From Flavobacteriaceae bacterium (GTDB taxonomy: Bacteria > Bacteroidota > Bacteroidia > Flavobacteriales > Flavobacteriaceae): a DNA stretch of 37,400 bases. Where the stretch lies: assembly GCA_030828565.1 (NCBI GenBank), contig JAURCF010000010.1, positions 1 to 37,400 on the forward strand, given 5' to 3'. Below are positions 7,767-18,332 of this stretch, in pieces. Each line of letters starts with the position of its first letter. The stretch's first letter is position 1. The notes beneath the pieces are model-generated. The model saw only the letters and a program-made list of their open reading frames with translations, made no database searches and had not been told where the DNA came from. The translations under genes were made by a program, and so were the position numbers.

Positions 7767-9097
7767 TATCCTAGAATGAAAAATCTAAGAGCGATAAAAA
7801 CAAAAGATCCTGCCAAAAAACCGACAAAAGCTAGCCAGCTGATTTTTTTGAGATACCAAACAAAATCGATTTTCTCCATGCCCATCGCAACGACTCCTGC
7901 AGCAGATCCAATAATAAGCATACTCCCCCCTGTACCTGCAGAAAAGGCAATGAAATGCCAAAGCGGATGATCAATAGGTTCCGCAAACATTCCCATACTG
8001 GCAGCAACCAATGGAACATTGTCAATAATTGCCGATCCAATTCCTAACAGAAAAACTACAATATCTGTATTGGGTATGGCAGTGTTCATGTCTTGAGCAA
8101 ATTCAAACAAAATTCCTAACGATTCCAAAGCTCCTACGGCCATTAAAATTCCCAAGAAAAATAAAATGCTAGGAAGCTCGATTTTAGAGAGTGATGTATG
8201 AACAGGGCTATGGTGTGCCGCCGCGTCGCTTTCAGAATCAATTTCAGTCAAACTAAATTTGGTTCGACTGTATATTTCCGCAAAAGTAGCTACTACAGCC
8301 AAAGAAAGCATCATTCCTACATAGGGTGGTAAATGGGTGATTGTTTTAAAAATGGGTACAAACAAGATGGATCCCAATCCAAGATAAAGCATAGTTCCTC
8401 CAAATTTTGAAGTATTTTCAGTACCGTCTTCAGTAATAGCAGGCAGTTCCCCTTTGAAAACTTTCAATCGAGAAGCGAGCACCGTGGGTATCGCCATACA
8501 TACAATGGAAGGAATAAGCACAAACTTAATAAGTTCTACTGTACTCACTTTGTCGCCAATCCAAAGCATTGTAGTAGTAACATCCCCAATGGGAGACCAG
8601 GCGCCTCCCGCATTAGCTGCAATAACAATAAGTCCTGCAAACCACAAACGAGAATCGCGATCTTTTATAATTTTCTGAAGAATGGTAATAAGAACAATAG
8701 TCGCGGTAAGATTATCAATAATTGCAGATAGAATAAACGCTAAAATTGAAAATATCCACAACAATTTTGTTTTTTTCCTTGTATGAATATAATTTTTAAT
8801 TGTTGCGAACCCATTGAAATAATCAATGATTTCAACAATAGTCATTGCACCCAAAAGAAAGACTAAAATTTCTGCAGTTTTTCCAAGATGATGCAATAAA
8901 ATTTCTTCTAAATGAGTCGGCTCGAGCTCTAGAAGCGTGGTGTTTACTTCAAAAACATCCATATGTGTCAATGCAATCATTGCCCACAAAATTGCCATCA
9001 TTGCCAATGCTGGAATAAGTTTGTCTAACTTTAAATTATGTTCTAAGGTAATGGCCAAATAGCCTAAAACAAAAACGATAATGATAAGGGTTTCCAT
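7766..9097 (-). CDS. nhaD: NhaD-type sodium:proton antiporter
   Basis: Inner-membrane transporter of 443 residues in the ion transporter superfamily, with about twelve hydrophobic segments. Conserved-looking blocks include SAIIDNLTATIVL and NAGGAWSPIGDVTTTMLW in the first half, and the inverted-repeat counterparts SAIIDNVPLVAA and GTGGSMLIIGSAAG in the second. NhaD exports Na+ (and Li+) in exchange for protons and is common in marine and halotolerant bacteria, which fits the suspected habitat. It is the first gene of a unit with folC. Members of this superfamily also include arsenite permeases, but the paired ND and GG motifs favour NhaD. Confidence 0.92.
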   Translation of the reverse strand: METLIIIVFVLGYLAITLEHNLKLDKLIPALAMMAILWAMIALTHMDVFEVNTTLLELEPTHLEEILLHHLGKTAEILVFLLGAMTIVEIIDYFNGFATIKNYIHTRKKTKLLWIFSILAFILSAIIDNLTATIVLITILQKIIKDRDSRLWFAGLIVIAANAGGAWSPIGDVTTTMLWIGDKVSTVELIKFVLIPSIVCMAIPTVLASRLKVFKGELPAITEDGTENTSKFGGTMLYLGLGSILFVPIFKTITHLPPYVGMMLSLAVVATFAEIYSRTKFSLTEIDSESDAAAHHSPVHTSLSKIELPSILFFLGILMAVGALESLGILFEFAQDMNTAIPNTDIVVFLLGIGSAIIDNVPLVAASMGMFAEPIDHPLWHFIAFSAGTGGSMLIIGSAAGVVAMGMEKIDFVWYLKKISWLAFVGFLAGSFVFIALRFFILG

Positions 9098-9127
9098 AAA
9101 ATAAGTTTAGTTGGTATCAACAAAAAG

Positions 9128-9157
9128 CAAATATAATCAGGGAAATAGATTTAACAA
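9128..9157 (-). promoter_or_regulatory. Promoter of nhaD-folC
   Basis: On the minus strand TTG (9157-9155), 19 bases, then TATATTTG (9135-9128). The expected transcript start is about 25 bases before the nhaD ATG. Confidence 0.8.
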
Positions 9158-9228
9158 GTGTGTTTTACATATTTTAACTTCCTTTATAAAAATAATTTTG
9201 CAATAATTATAACTCTATAATTTGAAGT

Positions 9229-9308
9229 ACAACCCCTCTTTAAAAAAATATTATATAAAGATATGGGTTGTTTGCATAAACATACCCTTTATTTATAGGG
9301 GTTTGTTT
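9229..9308. promoter_or_regulatory. Alternating half-site array in the nhaD-gltB intergenic region
   Basis: Four related half-sites in alternating orientation: ACAACCCC at 9229-9236, GGGTTGTTT at 9265-9273, AAACATACCC at 9278-9287 and GGGGTTTGTTT at 9298-9308. The middle two form a palindrome around GCAT with one unpaired base. The outer ones can each pair with their neighbour instead, so in RNA they would give mutually exclusive hairpins. This could be an operator for a dimeric regulator of gltB or nhaD, or an attenuator-like leader if an upstream transcript exists. No regulator is identified. The rest of the 429-base gap is AT-rich, with a 7-bp inverted repeat at 9359-9378 and no convincing gene. 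Confidence 0.45.
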
Positions 9309-9502
9309 TAAAAAACTTATAAATTCATTAGATTTGCCTACTCCAAATTAGATTAACAAGTTTTTGAAATTAAAAACTCATCAAATTATCAATATTAAAG
9401 GGTAATATTAGCAATCTATCAAAAACCACATCTGCAAATTGTAGAGTTTGTATTATGAGTGTTTTTGTTTGCTAACAAATATGAAATCCGCAATTGATAG
9501 TT

Positions 9503-9510
9503 TATTTTTG
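9503..9510 (+). promoter_or_regulatory. Possible -7 element of gltB
   Basis: TATTTTTG matches TAnnTTTG and lies 16 bases before the gltB ATG. No TTG is found at a usual distance upstream, so this promoter may need an activator. Confidence 0.45.
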
Positions 9511-9526
9511 TAAAAATTAAAAAAAG

Positions 9527-12500
9527 ATGCTTCCACCAAAACAAGGCTTATATTCTCCAAATTTCGAACACGATAACTGTGGCGCGGGATTTATTTGTAG
9601 TTTACAAGGAGAAAAAACAAACGATATTATTCATAAAGCTCTTGATATTCTTGTCAAATTAGAGCACAGAGGCGCCGTTAGCGCTGATGGAAAAACAGGA
9701 GATGGTGCTGGAATATTGATTGAAATTCCTCATGATTTTTTAAAACTCAATTGTGATTTTGTTTTGCCTGATCCGCAAGAATATGCAGTAGGAATGGTTT
9801 TTCTCCCCCAGAAATCAAATCAACGCCAATTTTGCATCGATACTTTTGAAAAAGAAATTACGGATCAAGGGCTTTCAATTCTTGGTTGGAGAGAAGTTCC
9901 TGTCGACAAAAACGTAGTCGGAAAAATCGCGGCCCAAACAGAGCCTGTCATTTGTCAAATATTTGTTGGTAAAAATGAATTAGAGCTTACCGAAGCTGAA
10001 TTCAATATCAAACTTTTTATTGCTCGAAAAAAAGCAGAACATGCGGTTTACGGAACCAAATTGTCTCAAAAAACTTATTTTTATTTAACAAGCTTACATA
10101 CAAGAACACTTATCTACAAAGGCTTATTAGTTCCTGAAGATATTCAAAAATATTATCTCGATTTGAACGAACCCAAGCTAGTGACTCGATTGGCATTGGT
10201 TCATCAACGATTTTCCACCAATACCTTCCCAACATGGGATTTAGCACAACCTTTTAGATACATGTGCCATAACGGTGAAATTAATACGTTCAAAGGAAAT
10301 TACAGCCGAATGAAAGCTCGTGAAGAATTGTTAGAGAGCGATTTGTTTGGAGATGATATTAAAAAAATTCTTCCCACAATACTTGAAGGAAAATCAGACT
10401 CTTCCTCAATGGATATGGTGGTTGAGTTGCTCATAGCTACTGGAAGATCACTGCCAGAAGTAATGATGATGATGGTTCCAGAAGCTTGGGAAAAGCACCA
10501 CTCCATGTCAGATGAGAAAAAAGCTTTCTACGAATACAATGCTTGTATTATGGAGCCTTGGGACGGCCCTGCCTCCATTCCGTTTACAGACGGAAAATTT
10601 ATCGGAGCCTTGTTGGATCGAAACGGATTGCGTCCTTCGCGCTATACCGTAACCAAAGATGGCTATGTAGTCATGGCTTCCGAAACAGGAGTCACAGAAA
10701 TCGCTCCTGAAAACGTGATTCAACACGGTCGATTGGAACCAGGAAAGATGTTTTTAGTAAACATGAATGAAGGGCGTATTGTAGAAGACGAGGAAATCAA
10801 GTCGATGGTAACTTCTGAAAAACCCTATAAAAAATGGCTTGACGAAAATTTATTGAAACTTAAAGATGTTGCCTACACAGGGAACAATACTCCCATAGAA
10901 TCTGAACCGTTTGAAAAGAGACTTAAAACCTTTGGATATACCGAAGAGGATATAAAAACCCTTATCAATCCAATGAGTTCTTTGGGAAAAGAGGCTATTG
11001 GATCTATGGGAACCGATACTCCACTTGCTGTTTTATCGAACAAACCACAACTGCTTTACAACTATTTCAAACAGTTATTTGCCCAAGTTACAAACCCTCC
11101 TTTGGATGGAATTCGTGAAGAAATTGTAACCGACACCAGTTTAACGCTCGGTAGCGATATTAACTTGTTTGATTTAATTCCTGATCAGTGTAAAAAATTG
11201 AAAATCCAAAACCCTGTGATTTCCAACGAGGATTTGGATAAGATAAAATTCATTGAACATAAAGATTTCAGCACCGTATCCATAAGCTGTCTGTATCCTA
11301 TCAAAAAAGGGCTTAACGGTCTTGAAAAAGCATTGGATAAAATCGTCAAAGAAGTTAAAATAGCCGTTGAGGATGGCGTCAATATTGTGATTCTCTCTGA
11401 TCGAGGTGTCTCAAAATCCATGGCACCAATTCCTATGGCACTGGCCTGTTCGTATGTTCACCACTCCAGTATCAGCCAAAAAATTCGTTCCAAGTTTGGA
11501 ATTATTATCGAATCTGCTGAGCCTCGTGAACCGCATCATTTTGCCGTTCTTTTCGGATACGGAGCTAGTGCTATTAATCCCTACATGGTTAATGAAATCA
11601 TTACCTATCAAGTAGAAAACAAAAAACTACACAATATTACTGTTGAAAATGCCATTGATAATTTTAATAAAGCCATTGCAAAGGGTATTATTAAGATTAT
11701 GAATAAAATTGGGATTTCCACTTTGCTTTCCTACCGAGGATCTCAAATATTTGAAGCCCTAGGTTTGAATGAAAAATTTATAAATAAATACTTTACCAAT
11801 ACACCCACACGAATTGAAGGAATTGGTCTTTATGAAGTAGAAAAAGAAATTTCAAAACTTCACCACAGTGCCTACAAGTCTTTGGCCGTCGAAGGAACCA
11901 TGGACTTGGAAATTGGGGGTAGCTATCGATGGAGAAGAAGCGGGGAAGCTCACATGTTCAATCCAGCTACTATTTCCAAACTTCAACAAGCTGTTCGGCA
12001 AAACAAATACGAAACGTATGAGGTTTACTCTGATTTGATCAACAAACAGAGTGAGCAATTGATGACTCTAAGAGGCATGTTTGAATTTTCTGACTTTGAT
12101 CCGATTCCTTTGGAGGAAGTAGAACCTTGGACAGAAATCGTAAAACGCTTCAAAACCGGAGCCATGTCTTACGGATCTATTAGCGCCGAAGCCCATGAAA
12201 ATTTGGCCCTAGCGATGAACAAGCTAGGAGGAAAAAGCAACTCTGGAGAGGGAGGCGAAGACGAAGCTCGCTTCATCAAACAACCCAATGGAGATTGGAA
12301 AAACAGTGCTATCAAACAAGTCGCTTCAGGACGCTTTGGTGTTTCCTCACATTATTTGAGCAGCGCTAAAGAAATACAGATTAAAATGGCGCAAGGCGCC
12401 AAGCCAGGCGAAGGAGGACAACTTCCTGGTCCAAAAGTAAACCCGCTCATTGCAAAAGTGCGAAATTCAACGCCTTATGTAGGACTTATTTCTCCACCAC

Positions 12501-14035
12501 CTCATCACGACATCTATTCGATCGAAGATTTGGCGCAATTGATTTACGATTTAAAAAATGCCAATCGCGAAGCACGTATCAATGTGAAGTTGGTTTCTGA
12601 AGTGGGTGTGGGTACAATTGCCGCAGGGGTAGCCAAAGCCAAAGCCGATGTTATCTTAATTTCTGGATTTGACGGTGGTACTGGAGCTTCTCCGCTTACT
12701 TCTCTAAAACACGCTGGTTTGCCATGGGAATTGGGAATTGCGGAAGCACAGCAAACTCTAGTCATGAATGATCTTCGCGGACGTGTGGTCATGGAATGCG
12801 ACGGTCAGCTCAAAACGGGCCGCGATGTAGCAGTAGCCTGTCTATTAGGTGCAGAAGAATTTGGATTTTCAACGGCGCCACTTGTTGCTTCTGGATGCAT
12901 TATGATGCGCGCTTGTCACCTCAACACTTGTCCTGTAGGAATCGCAACCCAAGATCCAGAACTGCGAAAAAACTTCAAAGGGACTCCTGAAAACGTTATC
13001 AACTTTATGCACTTTGTAGCCGAAGAACTTCGACAAATCATGGCACAATTAGGGTTTAAAACGATTGACGAAATGGTAGGGCAAAGTCAAAAATTGAATA
13101 TGAATTCTGCCATAGAGCACTATAAAGCACAAGGCGTGGACTTGTCCAATATTCTATACAAGCCCAATGTAGGCGAAGACATTTCTCTACGAAACAAAAC
13201 CTCTCAAGATCATGAGTTGGACAATGTGTTGGATATGACAATTGTTAAAGAAGCCAAAGCGGCTATCGAAAAACTTGAAAAAACTTCACTTTCGTATTCT
13301 ATCAAAAACACCGATCGTGCTGTAGGAGCTATTTTGAGCAACGAAATTTCTAAAATTCACGGTTCTAAAGGATTGCCTGAAGATACGTTGGAGTTGAATT
13401 TTAAGGGTTCTGCAGGACAAAGTTTCGGAGCATTTGCCACACGTGGATTAACAATGAAGGTCGATGGAAATACCAACGATTATTTTGGAAAAGGACTTTC
13501 TGGAGCTACATTGATTGTGAAAACACCCAAAGAGGCCACTTTCAAAGCTGAGGACAACATCATTACTGGAAATGTTTCTTTGTATGGAGCAATTAACGGC
13601 GAAGCCTATATCAATGGAATTGCCGGAGAGCGTTTTTGTGTTCGTAACTCAGGAGCTACAGCGGTTGTTGAAGGTGTGGGTGATCACTGTTGTGAATACA
13701 TGACGGGAGGAGTTGCTGTAATACTCGGAAAAACAGGTCGAAATTTTGCCGCTGGAATGAGTGGTGGAATTGCCTATCTATACTCAGAAGACGGAACCTT
13801 TGACGATCGAAATTTCAATATGGAAATGATTGGGCTGGAGGATCTTTCTTCCAATGACAAAGAGCAACTCAAACAATTGATTGAAAATCATGTACGCCAT
13901 ACGGAAAGTGAATTGGGAGCTAGAATTTTGTCCGATTGGGATACAAGCATTAAAAACTTTATAAAGATTATGCCAACCGACTACAAACGAGCTTTGGCGC
14001 GTTTGGAAGCAGAAAAACTGGCTGAAACAAAATAA
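9527..14035 (+). CDS. gltB: Glutamate synthase large subunit
   Basis: Large subunit of GOGAT, which makes glutamate from glutamine and 2-oxoglutarate with electrons from the small subunit. Its 1502 residues are the usual length. The N-terminal class II amidotransferase domain begins after a short propeptide, with nucleophile C18 in DNCGAGF. The central and FMN-binding synthase domains follow. The 3Fe-4S cluster ligands are C1124, C1130 and C1135 (spacing x5, x4) in a [12 protein letters not shown] segment. Blocks such as [11 protein letters not shown] and [10 protein letters not shown] are typical of the synthase channel. The C-terminal GXGXG beta-helix domain contains repeated Gly-rich turns. 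gltD starts four bases downstream. Together with glutamine synthetase (not in the window) it assimilates ammonia. Confidence 0.98.
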   Translation: MLPPKQGLYSPNFEHDNCGAGFICSLQGEKTNDIIHKALDILVKLEHRGAVSADGKTGDGAGILIEIPHDFLKLNCDFVLPDPQEYAVGMVFLPQKSNQRQFCIDTFEKEITDQGLSILGWREVPVDKNVVGKIAAQTEPVICQIFVGKNELELTEAEFNIKLFIARKKAEHAVYGTKLSQKTYFYLTSLHTRTLIYKGLLVPEDIQKYYLDLNEPKLVTRLALVHQRFSTNTFPTWDLAQPFRYMCHNGEINTFKGNYSRMKAREELLESDLFGDDIKKILPTILEGKSDSSSMDMVVELLIATGRSLPEVMMMMVPEAWEKHHSMSDEKKAFYEYNACIMEPWDGPASIPFTDGKFIGALLDRNGLRPSRYTVTKDGYVVMASETGVTEIAPENVIQHGRLEPGKMFLVNMNEGRIVEDEEIKSMVTSEKPYKKWLDENLLKLKDVAYTGNNTPIESEPFEKRLKTFGYTEEDIKTLINPMSSLGKEAIGSMGTDTPLAVLSNKPQLLYNYFKQLFAQVTNPPLDGIREEIVTDTSLTLGSDINLFDLIPDQCKKLKIQNPVISNEDLDKIKFIEHKDFSTVSISCLYPIKKGLNGLEKALDKIVKEVKIAVEDGVNIVILSDRGVSKSMAPIPMALACSYVHHSSISQKIRSKFGIIIESAEPREPHHFAVLFGYGASAINPYMVNEIITYQVENKKLHNITVENAIDNFNKAIAKGIIKIMNKIGISTLLSYRGSQIFEALGLNEKFINKYFTNTPTRIEGIGLYEVEKEISKLHHSAYKSLAVEGTMDLEIGGSYRWRRSGEAHMFNPATISKLQQAVRQNKYETYEVYSDLINKQSEQLMTLRGMFEFSDFDPIPLEEVEPWTEIVKRFKTGAMSYGSISAEAHENLALAMNKLGGKSNSGEGGEDEARFIKQPNGDWKNSAIKQVASGRFGVSSHYLSSAKEIQIKMAQGAKPGEGGQLPGPKVNPLIAKVRNSTPYVGLISPPPHHDIYSIEDLAQLIYDLKNANREARINVKLVSEVGVGTIAAGVAKAKADVILISGFDGGTGASPLTSLKHAGLPWELGIAEAQQTLVMNDLRGRVVMECDGQLKTGRDVAVACLLGAEEFGFSTAPLVASGCIMMRACHLNTCPVGIATQDPELRKNFKGTPENVINFMHFVAEELRQIMAQLGFKTIDEMVGQSQKLNMNSAIEHYKAQGVDLSNILYKPNVGEDISLRNKTSQDHELDNVLDMTIVKEAKAAIEKLEKTSLSYSIKNTDRAVGAILSNEISKIHGSKGLPEDTLELNFKGSAGQSFGAFATRGLTMKVDGNTNDYFGKGLSGATLIVKTPKEATFKAEDNIITGNVSLYGAINGEAYINGIAGERFCVRNSGATAVVEGVGDHCCEYMTGGVAVILGKTGRNFAAGMSGGIAYLYSEDGTFDDRNFNMEMIGLEDLSSNDKEQLKQLIENHVRHTESELGARILSDWDTSIKNFIKIMPTDYKRALARLEAEKLAETK

Positions 14036-14039
14036 AATC

Positions 14040-15497
14040 ATGGGAAAATTAAGAGGATTTTTAGAATACAATCGAGAAGACGAAAGCAATCTTCCCGTAG
14101 AAGAACGTGTTCAGAATTATAAAGAATTTACGGTTGCTCCCTCGGAAGAAAAACTCAAAGAGCAAGGCGGTCGTTGCATGGATTGTGGCGTTCCTTTTTG
14201 TCACAGTGGGTGCCCGTTAGGAAACTTGATTCCTGACTTTAACGATGCTGTTTACAACAACGAATGGCAGAAAGCCCTTCGAATTTTACATTCCACAAAC
14301 AATTTTCCTGAATTTACGGGACGTTTGTGTCCAGCTCCTTGTGAAGCGGCTTGTGTACTGGGGATTATCAATCCACCCGTTTCCATTGAGTTGATTGAAA
14401 AATACATTGTAGAGCGTGGCTTTAGCGAAGGATGGATAAAACCCTCTCCTCCAACCTCTCGAACAGGCAAAAAGGTAGCTGTTGTAGGTTCTGGACCCGC
14501 CGGTTTGGCAGCCGCCCAACAGCTCAATCGAGCAGGACACACCGTTACCTTGTTTGAAAGAGATGAAAAGGTTGGCGGGTTGTTACGTTATGGAATTCCT
14601 GATTTTAAAATGGAAAAAAATGTAATCGATCGTCGTGTGAAAATTTTGGTTAAAGAAGGCATTATTATCAAAACAGGCATTGAAGTGGGCAAGAATTATC
14701 CCGCAGAAAAACTCAATGAATTTGATGCTGTACTACTTTCTGGAGGTGCAACGGTCAGAAGACCGCTTCCCATTCCAGGATCCGACCTTAAAGGAGTTGT
14801 TCAGGCGATGGATTTCTTGAAATTACAAAATCAAGTGGTGGATAAAGCAGCCAAAACAACTGCAGATTTGAATGCTAATGGAAAAGATGTGATTGTTATT
14901 GGAGGAGGTGATACAGGATCTGACTGTATAGGAACTTCCAATCGTCATGGGGCTAATTCGGTAACCAATTTTGAAATTATGCCGATGCCTTCCAAAGACC
15001 GTACTGAAGAGCACCCTTGGCCTTTTTGGCCCTTCAAACTCAAAACCAGTTCTTCGCATGAAGAAGGGATTCATAGAGAGTGGAGTATTTTAACAAAAGA
15101 ATTTATTGGGGACAAAGACGGAAACGTTATTGGATTGAAAACCGTGGAAGTTGAATGGGTCAAAACTCCCGGACAACGTCCCGAGCTTAAAGAAAAACCC
15201 GGTTCTGAAAAACAATGGCCTTGTGATATGGCGTTGTTGGCCTTAGGATTTTTAGGTCCAGAAAACACACTGGTTGATCAACTGGGAATCGAAACTGACG
15301 AGCGTACCAATGTCAAAGCGAACGGATACCAAACCAATGTTCCAAACATTTTTGCTGCGGGTGATATTCGAAGAGGTCAATCTTTGATTGTCTGGGCAAT
15401 TTCAGAAGGACGCGAAGCCGCTCATCAAATCGATACGTTTTTAATGGGAAGTTCAACGCTTCCAACCAAAGAAAAGGGAGATTTACCCTCGGTTTAG
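14040..15497 (+). CDS. gltD: Glutamate synthase small subunit
   Basis: FAD-dependent NAD(P)H oxidoreductase of 485 residues that feeds electrons to GltB. The N-terminal part has two cysteine groups for 4Fe-4S clusters (CMDCGVPFCHSGC near residue 44 and CPAPCEAAC near residue 100). A first dinucleotide-binding motif for FAD follows (VAVVGSGPAGLAAAQ), then a second for NADPH (VIVIGGGDTGSDC). The C-terminal motif NIFAAGDIRRGQSLIVWAI is the family's flavin-binding end. It is translated right after gltB, which indicates a single operon. The stop is seven bases from the convergent porin gene, and no hairpin is visible between them. Confidence 0.97.
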   Translation: MGKLRGFLEYNREDESNLPVEERVQNYKEFTVAPSEEKLKEQGGRCMDCGVPFCHSGCPLGNLIPDFNDAVYNNEWQKALRILHSTNNFPEFTGRLCPAPCEAACVLGIINPPVSIELIEKYIVERGFSEGWIKPSPPTSRTGKKVAVVGSGPAGLAAAQQLNRAGHTVTLFERDEKVGGLLRYGIPDFKMEKNVIDRRVKILVKEGIIIKTGIEVGKNYPAEKLNEFDAVLLSGGATVRRPLPIPGSDLKGVVQAMDFLKLQNQVVDKAAKTTADLNANGKDVIVIGGGDTGSDCIGTSNRHGANSVTNFEIMPMPSKDRTEEHPWPFWPFKLKTSSSHEEGIHREWSILTKEFIGDKDGNVIGLKTVEVEWVKTPGQRPELKEKPGSEKQWPCDMALLALGFLGPENTLVDQLGIETDERTNVKANGYQTNVPNIFAAGDIRRGQSLIVWAISEGREAAHQIDTFLMGSSTLPTKEKGDLPSV

Positions 15498-15504
15498 CTC
15501 ATTT

Positions 15505-17505
15505 TTACATAAAGAAATTCCACACCAGCCCAAAGCGAATGATGTAATCGCGGTAAGGATATCCGGGAGCACTGTAAAAAGTATTTCCTGTGAATCCAGA
15601 ATTCATATGTTCCGCTTTAATGTACAATCGTGTTTGTCGAACTTTGGCATTTACAAACAAATCAATCAAAGGGAATCCTCCGTATTGGGTGTCGCTTTGT
15701 GAATAAAATTCTCCGATTACCGGATGGTATCCGTTCATATAGTATTTGGTAAAATAGTTGAACGTAACCCCTGTTTGCAAAAACATTCTTCCTTCAAACA
15801 ATGTGTCTGAATAATAGAAGGTGTTGCGTGTTACTATTTCAGGAACGTTCAAAATTGCGGCGTCTTGTGTTACATTCTGATACATCACCGTATTGTCAAG
15901 TGCAAATCTCCAAAAACGAAACTCTTGGTTCCAAGTGAGTTTTAAGTGCTGAATGGAAGCATCCGCTTGTGTTGGACTTACCAACAAGGATGGAACGGAA
16001 GTATCGGCTAAAGGTGTTTGTTTGAAATACGAATGGTTTTCGATATTGGATACGGAACCTGATAATTTTCCGACATACGGAACATTAGCTGATGCATGCA
16101 ATTGGGTAGTTCGAACCATTTTTGGGTCGAGTTGCCAATCAAAAGACGAATAATCGCTTTGGTAACGTTCAAATGAAAATCCAGGGTGCTGAACGGAACG
16201 ATTCATTCCTGCATTCAGAATTATTTTTTGAAAAATTGGCAGTTGAGCTTCGACCGACAGCCGATCGCCGCCACGGATTCCTCCCAAACTTTTGGAAAAA
16301 GATGCGTTCAAGTCAATGTTGGCTATTTTGTTTTGCCAAGAGCCGCTCAAAGCAGATTCATTTGCCTCAATACGCTTATCGAATTGGTTTGCGGTAACTA
16401 ACGTATCTACAATATTATACTTGTAATTGTATTGCGTCCATTTTGCTTCCAATTGCCCCAACACATCCGAATCGAAACGTCCGTAAAAGCTATTTTCGGT
16501 TGTTCGCAATTCTGTACGGTCAGAAACAGTCGTTGCGTCTGTAACCAAATCGCCATAGGGAGTATACGCCCCAGACTGAAAGAAAAAATTTGTGTTGGAT
16601 TGGTATTCAAATCGATGTCCTACAGAAAGTATAGAACGCGAGAGGCTGTCTTTTTTTGGAGTCAATTCATAGAAATGATCCAAAAAATAGCGTTTGGAAT
16701 TGAAACCATTGACCGCATCTTCGTATTCGACGGATAGTTTTGCGCGCTCATCAAACTCTTTGTCTTCAGACTCAAAATCGGTTACAGATTCGGCAGTAAG
16801 ACCTCCGTTCTCTTCTTGATCGCTGTGTTGATTTTCGTAATGAAATCGCAGAAAATAGCGTTCGTTGGGAGATCGATAGTTGGATGTAAAACGAAACTGC
16901 CCTCCGCTGGTAAGAATGTGTTGGTATTTACCCAAAGATCGTATTCCTTTAAAAGAAATTGAAAAATTAAACCGCGGTGAGGTATTGGTCGTAAATAGAA
17001 TGTCTGTCGTTTGTCCTTGTTCCATAACCGTTTTGTAAAACATTTCCGTAAAGGGAGTGGGAACTTCATAATACGTAACCTCGTCAGCAGCAGTATATGG
17101 AAACTGTTTGGCAGCAAAGCCCATTGTTGGAAAAATGGAGTTCGAAACCTTTGCTAACGACAATCGATTGTAGGTTTGTCCTGTATTAGAAAAGCGCAAC
17201 AATTCAAACGTATCTTTTCGCAAATAGTTAAAGCGATATTCTTTTCGGATGGTTAAGGAAGTATCTACAAAGGTAGTGTCCCGATCTACAGAAATGATTT
17301 TGTAATCTGTAACCGGCGGCTTTTTATCTTTAGAAATGACCGAATTTGGTGATGAAGTAAATCCCGGAACGGAGTCATTTTGTAGGGTTCTCGTATTCAA
17401 TTCTGGGTTCCTAGAGGGTTTCTTTTCAACAAAAGGGCGCCCTTGAGCCATTACAAAAGACGAGGTCAAAAACAGCGTTAAAAATAAGAAGTATTGGGTA
17501 CGCAT
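15505..17505 (-). CDS. Outer-membrane porin-like beta-barrel protein (Porin_10 type)
   Basis: A 666-residue protein with a signal peptide (MRTQYFLFLTLFLTSSFVMA, cut near residue 20) and no other membrane helix. After a Ser/Pro/Asn-rich linker, most of the chain consists of alternating short amphipathic strands with aromatic girdles, such as FRFTSNYRSPNERYFLRFHY. It ends in an aromatic residue region (IIRFGLVWNFFM), as outer-membrane barrels do. The pattern and length match the putative porins (Pfam Porin_10) widespread in Bacteroidota. The substrate is unknown. It is divergent from rnhB, with 94 bases between the frames. Confidence 0.8.
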   Translation of the reverse strand: MRTQYFLFLTLFLTSSFVMAQGRPFVEKKPSRNPELNTRTLQNDSVPGFTSSPNSVISKDKKPPVTDYKIISVDRDTTFVDTSLTIRKEYRFNYLRKDTFELLRFSNTGQTYNRLSLAKVSNSIFPTMGFAAKQFPYTAADEVTYYEVPTPFTEMFYKTVMEQGQTTDILFTTNTSPRFNFSISFKGIRSLGKYQHILTSGGQFRFTSNYRSPNERYFLRFHYENQHSDQEENGGLTAESVTDFESEDKEFDERAKLSVEYEDAVNGFNSKRYFLDHFYELTPKKDSLSRSILSVGHRFEYQSNTNFFFQSGAYTPYGDLVTDATTVSDRTELRTTENSFYGRFDSDVLGQLEAKWTQYNYKYNIVDTLVTANQFDKRIEANESALSGSWQNKIANIDLNASFSKSLGGIRGGDRLSVEAQLPIFQKIILNAGMNRSVQHPGFSFERYQSDYSSFDWQLDPKMVRTTQLHASANVPYVGKLSGSVSNIENHSYFKQTPLADTSVPSLLVSPTQADASIQHLKLTWNQEFRFWRFALDNTVMYQNVTQDAAILNVPEIVTRNTFYYSDTLFEGRMFLQTGVTFNYFTKYYMNGYHPVIGEFYSQSDTQYGGFPLIDLFVNAKVRQTRLYIKAEHMNSGFTGNTFYSAPGYPYRDYIIRFGLVWNFFM

Positions 17506-17524
17506 ACAAAATTTTGATTTGCGA

Positions 17525-17532
17525 CAAAGGTA
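17525..17532 (-). promoter_or_regulatory. -7 element of the porin gene
   Basis: Minus-strand TACCTTTG fits TAnnTTTG and sits 19 bases before the porin ATG. No TTG occurs at the usual -33 distance. Confidence 0.5.
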
Positions 17533-17592
17533 TCAATTTTGCCACTTATCTATAGAATGCTCCTGAGAAAATATGTAACGGGTAAATTTTTA

Positions 17593-17600
17593 TACATTTG
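17593..17600 (+). promoter_or_regulatory. -7 element of rnhB
   Basis: TACATTTG fits TAnnTTTG exactly. Its last base is the G of an in-frame GTG at 17600, so translation more likely starts at the GTG at 17615. The -33 element is not clear. Confidence 0.5.
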
Positions 17601-17614
17601 TGAAAACTCCAACA

Positions 17615-18211
17615 GTGTTAAAGCCTTATTTTTCGGAGCATATCGAATGTGGAACAGACGAGGCTGGGCGCGGATGTTTGGCAGGCCCGGTTACCGCAGC
17701 AGCGGTAATATTGCCTAAAGACTTTCGACATCCGCTCTTGAACGACTCCAAACAGCTTTCTGAAAAAAAGCGAGAACTCCTTCGGCCGATTATAGAAGCG
17801 GAAGCATTGGCTTTTGGTGTAGCTCACATCCAACCAAAAAAAATTGACGAAATCAACATCCTCAATGCTTCCATTTTGGCGATGCACAAAGCCATAGACA
17901 AACTCCGTTTGCGTCCCGAATTTGTGTTGGTGGATGGCAATCGTTTCAAACCCTACCAGGATATCCCATACGAATGTATGGTAAAAGGAGACGCTCGATT
18001 TTTAAACATTGCAGCCGCATCGGTTTTGGCAAAAACCTATCGAGATGATTTTATGAAAACGCTAGCTCAAAAATACCCGCACTACCAATGGGAAAACAAC
18101 AAAGGATACCCCACAAAAGCACACCGATTGGCCATTCGAAAACACGGCTCCACAAGCGAACACAGAAAAAGCTTTCAATTGCTACCCAATCAGTTGGAAA
18201 TTGAGTTTTGA
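17615..18211 (+). CDS. rnhB: Ribonuclease HII
   Basis: Cytosolic endonuclease of 198 residues that cuts the RNA strand of RNA-DNA hybrids and removes single ribonucleotides from DNA. The catalytic block [14 protein letters not shown] (D15, E16) is near the N-terminus. VLVDGNRF carries the third acidic residue. [11 protein letters not shown] carries the fourth and precedes the basic substrate-binding end. The start at GTG 17615 gives MLKPYFS, as in relatives, and lies after the -7 element; a GTG at 17600 is the other in-frame option. Confidence 0.95.
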   Translation: MLKPYFSEHIECGTDEAGRGCLAGPVTAAAVILPKDFRHPLLNDSKQLSEKKRELLRPIIEAEALAFGVAHIQPKKIDEINILNASILAMHKAIDKLRLRPEFVLVDGNRFKPYQDIPYECMVKGDARFLNIAAASVLAKTYRDDFMKTLAQKYPHYQWENNKGYPTKAHRLAIRKHGSTSEHRKSFQLLPNQLEIEF

Positions 18212-18332
18212 GTTTCTTACTTTTGTACAAACGGAATCTATAATTCGGTTTGCCTCATTCCATGATATGCTCCTTTGAAAACTCGTTTTTTTGTTCAAAA
18301 AAAGAAGGTCGTTAAAAAATAAATAGTAAGTG

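Noticed and set aside
9263-9298. Eleven-codon frame MGCLHKHTLYL in the nhaD-gltB gap as a leader peptide
   Set aside because: It coincides with the half-site array, has no visible ribosome site and no run of Glu or Gln codons that would suit gltB attenuation.
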